Positions 60,077 through 64,000 of a stretch of DNA of 64,000 nucleotides are shown here, piece by piece. The stretch lies in assembly GCF_002154225.1 (NCBI RefSeq), contig NZ_MTSE01000007.1, positions 62,001 to 126,000 on the forward strand, read 5' to 3'. The position numbers and the translations under genes are program-made. Numbering within the stretch: position 1 is the first letter of the stretch; the number at the start of each line of letters is the position of its first letter. The notes below the pieces were generated by a model. That model made no database searches. It was given only the letters and a program-made list of their open reading frames with translations, and had not been told where the DNA came from. Source of the DNA: Hymenobacter crusticola. Its GTDB lineage: Bacteria > Bacteroidota > Bacteroidia > Cytophagales > Hymenobacteraceae.

Positions 60077-61060
60077 TTAGTTGGGCACTTCGGCCGTCAG
60101 GAATTCGACCGCGCGCCGCTCTGAGTAATAAATGCCATCTGGTGTGCCTTCCGCAAAGCCTACGTGGCCGCCCTCAGGAGGAGTTTCTAGAAAAACGAAC
60201 TCACTCTGCGCTGCTACGTCACGTGGAAAGCAAGTAGGAGCGAGGAAAGGGTCATTTTGCGCATTTACCAGCAACGTTGGGATGCGGACTTTGCTTAAGT
60301 AGCGCCCAGAGCTAGCTTGCTCATAGTAATCCTCCGCCGATTTGAAGCCGTGCATGGGTGCCGTATAACGAGCATCAAACTGAGGAAAATCACGCAACTC
60401 ATCAATGTCGACTAAGTCGATCTGGCCGGGTAGCAACTCCGCTTTGCGCCGAATTTTTGTTCGTAATGACTTCAAAAAGCGGTTGAGGTACAGGCGGTTT
60501 TCTGGTCGAGAAATTTGATGTGAGCTCGACTTCAAATCCGTTGGGACCGAAAACACGGCGGCGCGTTGTACCTGTTTGGGCACCCGCTCCGGATGCTCTC
60601 CTAGGTATTTGAGCGTGACGTTACCCCCCGCGCTAAAGCCAGTCAGGTAGAGGCGACGATACTGGCCAGTGCCTAGCGCATAGCGTACTACAAAATCGAG
60701 GTCCTCCGTGTCACCTAGGTGGTAGGTGCGGAGCAGGCGGTTCATCTCACCACTGCAGCTACGGTAATTCCACGCCAGCGCGTCGAAGCCGGCCTTGTTC
60801 AAAGCCCGCACCATGCCGCGTACGTATGGCCGACTGGCATCGCCTTCTAAGCCGTGCGAGACAATAGCTAATGTATCTGCTGGCGTACCAGGTAGCCGCG
60901 ACCAATCCAAATCGAGAAAGTCACCGTCTTCGGTTTCAACTCGCTCGCGCTGGTACTGCACTTCGGGGACAGAGCGCAACACACTTGGAATAATGGTTTG
61001 TAAGTGACCGTTAAAAAGGTAAAAAGGCGGTCGGTAGGCGGAGGTGGCAATGAGGGGCAT
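60077..61060 (-). CDS. YheT family alpha/beta hydrolase
   Basis: The 327-residue cytoplasmic hydrolase has the YheT start NGHLQTIIPSVLR, the loop VSHGLEGDASRPYVRG, the nucleophile Ser in TGFSAGGNVTLKYLG, the acid in NAQNDPFL and the His in GGHVGF. Family members resemble eukaryotic ABHD1/3 lipases; their substrate in bacteria is unknown. The triad is complete. Confidence 0.9.
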   Translation of the reverse strand: MPLIATSAYRPPFYLFNGHLQTIIPSVLRSVPEVQYQRERVETEDGDFLDLDWSRLPGTPADTLAIVSHGLEGDASRPYVRGMVRALNKAGFDALAWNYRSCSGEMNRLLRTYHLGDTEDLDFVVRYALGTGQYRRLYLTGFSAGGNVTLKYLGEHPERVPKQVQRAAVFSVPTDLKSSSHQISRPENRLYLNRFLKSLRTKIRRKAELLPGQIDLVDIDELRDFPQFDARYTAPMHGFKSAEDYYEQASSGRYLSKVRIPTLLVNAQNDPFLAPTCFPRDVAAQSEFVFLETPPEGGHVGFAEGTPDGIYYSERRAVEFLTAEVPN

Positions 61061-61276
61061 GACCAGCTGCTAAAACTGTAAATAGGGAAGACCAGAAGTA
61101 GAAGATACAGCGGCTATAGGGGCAAAACAATTTAGCCCGTGAAAGTTCTGCATGCCTACTAATTACTGACGCCTTGAGTGATAAATCAGCACTGTCTCTG
61201 CGCAGAATACTCTTAGCTTAGGTCTGACGCAGTTGGCGCTAGAGTAGAACGTAATAGGAAATAAGAGCTGCTAGGT

Positions 61277-61306
61277 TTGCTATTTTCAGCAGAACTCGTA
61301 CCTTTG
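61277..61306 (+). promoter_or_regulatory. Promoter of rpsT
   Basis: TTG at 61277-61279, a 19-nt spacer and TACCTTTG at 61299-61306, 49 nt before the rpsT ATG. Confidence 0.78.
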
Positions 61307-61355
61307 CAAACCCAAACTGAATCAAAACCGAGCAGAACGTCAATTCTATATACCC

Positions 61356-61613
61356 ATGGCGAATCACAAGTCGGCCCTCAAGCGCATCCGCTCCAACGAA
61401 GCAAAGCGCGTGTTGAACCGTTACCAAGCTAAATCGACCCGCACCGCTATCAAGAAGCTGCGCGCTACCACGGATGCAACTGAAGCACAAGAGCTGCTGA
61501 AGAAAGTATCCTCTATGATAGACCGCTTGGCAAAGAAGAACATCATCCACAAGAACAAAGCCGCTAACAACAAATCGAAGTTGGCTAAGTTCGTGAAGTC
61601 ACTGGCTGCTTAA
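61356..61613 (+). CDS. rpsT: 30S ribosomal protein S20
   Basis: S20 is a primary 16S rRNA binder in the small subunit. The 85-residue basic protein starts MANHKSALKRIRSNEAKRVL and ends with the conserved HKNKAANNKSKLAKFVKSL. It has its own promoter and terminator. The stretch upstream (61061-61276) holds nothing clear. Confidence 0.97.
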   Translation: MANHKSALKRIRSNEAKRVLNRYQAKSTRTAIKKLRATTDATEAQELLKKVSSMIDRLAKKNIIHKNKAANNKSKLAKFVKSLAA

Positions 61614-61644
61614 GCAACAGGACTGTCTCTGCTCTTTCTATAGA

Positions 61645-61674
61645 AAAGGCTCCGCATGTATGTGCGGAGCCTTT
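61645..61674 (+). terminator. Terminator of rpsT
   Basis: AAAGGCTCCGCA pairs with TGCGGAGCCTTT over a 6-nt loop, with A and T residues outside. Confidence 0.88.
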
Positions 61675-61741
61675 CCGTTTATAGCTAGGTAGCACAGGAG
61701 GCAGTAGCGTAGCATATATCAGTGTCACGCTACTGCCTCTG

Positions 61742-63844
61742 CTACTTGACAAGAAGTACGCGCTGGCTCTGAGAGGCGTGACCGGCGTTGAGCCGCACGA
61801 TATAGAGACCTGCAGCCAACGGCGTACCATTGATGGAGTAAGTGTACCGTTCGTTGGTTGTGGCAGTGCCCTGAGCCACCTGCCGTACCAACCTACCGGT
61901 CGCGTTGTAAAGATCTACGGTGTACGTTTGTCCGGCTGGTAACGTAACAACCACGGTAGCTTGCGTGTCAAACGGGTCAGGAAATACCGCTAGTGCTTCG
62001 ACGTCGGCCGGATTCATTAGGCTCCCGCGCCCCATAGCATCGCAGTCGTTTACGTTTACCAGAATAGGGATACGAGTACTTTCGCAGCTTCCAATAGCCT
62101 GAGAAACGTAATAGACCTTACTACCTAGGGTAGAAGTAGGGGGGCTGAATGTATTGCCTGAGCCTACTGCGACAGTAGCTGTAGCACTATCGTAGAAACG
62201 CAGGGTAGCACCCGTAGAAGGTGTGTTGAATGCAGTGCTCAGAGGCGTAGCTTGGGCATTTTGGCAATACTGCACCGCAACGCCACCGCTTACGAGTTGG
62301 TTGAGGTGCGCATAAATATAGTTGGCAATCAAGTCGCTACCCGTGTTGTTGGGATGCAGAAAGTCTTGGCGCAGCGAAACAGGCGGGATATCGGCGGTGA
62401 AGTTGGCCGCATCCTGTGAACTGCTGGTGTTGTACTGTGCCACCATGTAACTGCGCACATCTAAGTAGTGATTGCCATACGTTTTGGCCAAGGCCGCGTT
62501 CAAAGCTAGGATTTGCTGGTAGGCATAGGTGCCTTTGCCTTCGCCGTCGCCGTTGAACACAGAGAGCACCAAGAAATTAGTGTGCGTCAGGTTCGCTACC
62601 ATAGTCGCGATGTTAGCCTCCGTCAAAGCGCGCTGGTCGCGTGCATCGTTGCGCCCAGTCCAGATGATCGATGGCCAGGTGCGCTTTTCCGTGTCGGCCA
62701 GCATGCGGGTCTTAACTTGGGTGGAGCTTTGCCCGCCAACACCTAGATTCACCACGTTGTAGCCACTGAGCCTCGAGAGCACAGTGGGATACCGTCCAAA
62801 GTTGGAATCAGTGAAAGAGTCGCCCCAGGCAGCCACATTGCTGGTATTGGTTAGCAACGAGCTGACAATAGTAGGAGCGCTTGGTCGCGTGACAATGCTC
62901 ACGACAACTGGGATACGGTTGCTTTCGCAGTCACCTAGGGTTTGAGAAGCGTAATACGTGGTGCTGCTGATGGCAGTCGTTGACGGTTGAAAGTTGCTAG
63001 CTAGGGGAGTGCTACCAGCCGTCGTAGTGTAAAGATTCAGCGTGGCGCCAGGCGCTGTGGTGATACTGTTGCTGAGCGGAGTCGTTGCCGAGCCTTGGCA
63101 GTAAGCTACCAAGCCTGCTACTGTAGGCAGAGGCACGGCGCAGGCACCGGAGCAAGTCAGCAAGTCGCTGGTTCTGCCGGCTTCATAGGCTTCGTTAATG
63201 GCGGTAATAGCAGTAGTCAGTTGCGCAACGGAGTATTGGCTGTTACAGCCGCCTAGCACTAAGTTCGCTTGGCTTAAAACAAAACTGACCGTTTTGCCCG
63301 TGAATGTTCCACTGGTGATAACCGCATCCTTGAGCGCAATACTGGCACTACTGTAGTTTGCATCTACTAAATCAAAGCCCACCGACAGCGTTAACGCAAC
63401 CACCTGACCGGCAAAATTACTTGCATATACATTGGAGCCGCCGCCCGGCTTACTAGGATTGGTATAGCTGGCGTCAAGTATCTCGGTCGTGCTGGCAGGA
63501 GAGGGAAGAAAGCTAGCTACGGCAGCAGCAGAAGCTAGCTTAAGCGTGCGCCCGCTAGAGCAGCCTGCAATCAAACCAGTAGGAAAAGCAGTGGAAAAGC
63601 GCTCGGCCAGATAAGTGCCGGTAGTAGCCGAGCTGTAGTACGCTTGCGTGTGGGTTTGAAAGCCACAATCAGCTACGGTTTGCGCCAGCACTTTATTAGC
63701 AGTAATACTTGCCAATAGCAAAATTGCTAAGCTACACAAGAAGGCTACTCGTGAGGCTAGGTGCGTCGGCTTTTGAAGAACACAGCTTGGAATCAGATCG
63801 AATAGTGTGGTCGCTTTCCGATCTTGGCAGTACAAAAAAACCAT
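61742..63844 (-). CDS. T9SS-exported SGNH/GDSL hydrolase-like protein with Ig-like modules
   Basis: The 700-residue protein has a signal peptide near residues 32-55 (AFLCSLAILLLASITA). A first Ig-like module spans about 245-318 and a second about 525-598; both share AYCQ/QYCQ, TPLS and a C-E-S-x-RIP ending. Between them is an SGNH domain with block I GDSFTD (S343), block II GVGGQS, block III GRND (about 397-400) and the D494/H497 pair in DFLHPN. The end (about 620-700) is a type A T9SS sorting domain with GLYIVRL. It should be released or anchored at the cell surface and act on an ester, perhaps acetylated polysaccharide. A -7 box is found upstream. Confidence 0.9.
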   Translation of the reverse strand: MVFLYCQDRKATTLFDLIPSCVLQKPTHLASRVAFLCSLAILLLASITANKVLAQTVADCGFQTHTQAYYSSATTGTYLAERFSTAFPTGLIAGCSSGRTLKLASAAAVASFLPSPASTTEILDASYTNPSKPGGGSNVYASNFAGQVVALTLSVGFDLVDANYSSASIALKDAVITSGTFTGKTVSFVLSQANLVLGGCNSQYSVAQLTTAITAINEAYEAGRTSDLLTCSGACAVPLPTVAGLVAYCQGSATTPLSNSITTAPGATLNLYTTTAGSTPLASNFQPSTTAISSTTYYASQTLGDCESNRIPVVVSIVTRPSAPTIVSSLLTNTSNVAAWGDSFTDSNFGRYPTVLSRLSGYNVVNLGVGGQSSTQVKTRMLADTEKRTWPSIIWTGRNDARDQRALTEANIATMVANLTHTNFLVLSVFNGDGEGKGTYAYQQILALNAALAKTYGNHYLDVRSYMVAQYNTSSSQDAANFTADIPPVSLRQDFLHPNNTGSDLIANYIYAHLNQLVSGGVAVQYCQNAQATPLSTAFNTPSTGATLRFYDSATATVAVGSGNTFSPPTSTLGSKVYYVSQAIGSCESTRIPILVNVNDCDAMGRGSLMNPADVEALAVFPDPFDTQATVVVTLPAGQTYTVDLYNATGRLVRQVAQGTATTNERYTYSINGTPLAAGLYIVRLNAGHASQSQRVLLVK

Positions 63845-63882
63845 AAAAACGATGGCTTGGATTAGACTATTTCAGTCAGGGG

Positions 63883-63916
63883 CAAAATTACGCCTGTTTC
63901 GCCTTACCTCATGCAA
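63883..63916 (-). promoter_or_regulatory. Possible promoter of the SGNH gene
   Basis: On the minus strand TAATTTTG (63883-63890) is preceded at 23 nt by TTG (63914-63916), the upper limit of spacing. The rest of 63845-64000 is AT-rich and shows no gene. Confidence 0.45.
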
Positions 63917-64000
63917 TAAACTACATATTTTATTAAAATTCGGTGAATAATAAGGAAAATAGTTGTGTATAAACAATGATAGGGGAGTGAAATAAGCTGG

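Larger units (their letters stand above)
4861..60720. repeat. Dispersed octamer ACCTAGGT (29 copies)
   Basis: Exact copies, by eye, start at 4861, 5780, 6125, 7451, 11860, 13191, 15885, 19227, 19319, 23122, 31672, 33046, 34592, 35085, 38033, 39675, 39771, 40794, 43645, 49834, 50557, 51595, 51841, 52148, 52373, 53369, 54261, 56707 and 60713. They lie mostly inside genes, in either strand context, with a few in spacers. Base composition predicts about one. The inner hexamer CCTAGG is seen about 60 times, against about 20 expected. Confidence 0.85.

Noticed and set aside
1..64000. CRISPR array, insertion sequence or integron
   Set aside because: No regularly spaced direct repeats and no transposase, Cas or integrase frames were seen on either strand.

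Overview
The window looks like chromosome of a Bacteroidota member close to Hymenobacter (Cytophagales). The genus is an inference. The grounds are a GC content in the mid-fifties, promoters of the Bacteroidota type (TTG, 19-21 nt, TAnnTTTG) before a tRNA gene, atpD, rpsT and a TPR gene, few Shine-Dalgarno sequences, a type IX secretion C-terminal sorting domain, a short-loop cytochrome bd, and isolated atpDC and pbpC/alpha-2-macroglobulin pairs. No transposase, integrase, CRISPR array or rRNA was seen. The genes are mostly core or common accessory genes.

Layout: 1-269 cytochrome b561-type fragment; 446-8509 pbpC and an alpha-2-macroglobulin lipoprotein; 8.6-10 kb an interrupted DUF6188-like gene and a GNAT acetyltransferase; 10-12.6 kb proBA; 12.8-17.6 kb class D beta-lactamase, SulP transporter, LysR regulator, threonine synthase; 17.7-21 kb M28 peptidase, RBBP9-type hydrolase, Amt; 21-27 kb ClpP, an ECF sigma with a small partner, two TPR proteins (one an AAA ATPase), a ZIP transporter; 27-32 kb GH19 enzyme, DUF167, a small membrane protein, endonuclease III and two exported proteins; 32-38 kb two-component pair, rRNA/tRNA methyltransferase, acylphosphatase, cydAB; 38-47.2 kb typA, msrB, a lipoprotein, a histone H1-like protein, metG, pth, L25, prs, tRNA-Gln; 47.4-50.5 kb atpDC and a trans-sulfuration enzyme; 50.7-54 kb a three-gene bacillosamine-type cassette and ispE; 54-64 kb EamA, LptF/G-type permease, tgt, a glycosyltransferase, an ECF sigma, rsmG, a YheT-like hydrolase, rpsT and a T9SS-exported SGNH protein.

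Two signals run across the whole window and are not explained by the genes. First, the octamer ACCTAGGT occurs 29 times by my count, against about one expected from base composition; the inner CTAG is also common, although many bacteria avoid it. This resembles the behaviour of the cyanobacterial HIP1 palindrome. Second, a dozen intergenic spacers are filled by long inverted repeats of several sequence families. They share one design (outer arms that are themselves small hairpins, then an inner core) and often sit flush against start and stop codons, even inside operons. In two cases the tip of the element supplies the TAG stop codon of the neighbouring gene. These two signals are the best candidates for something undescribed here.
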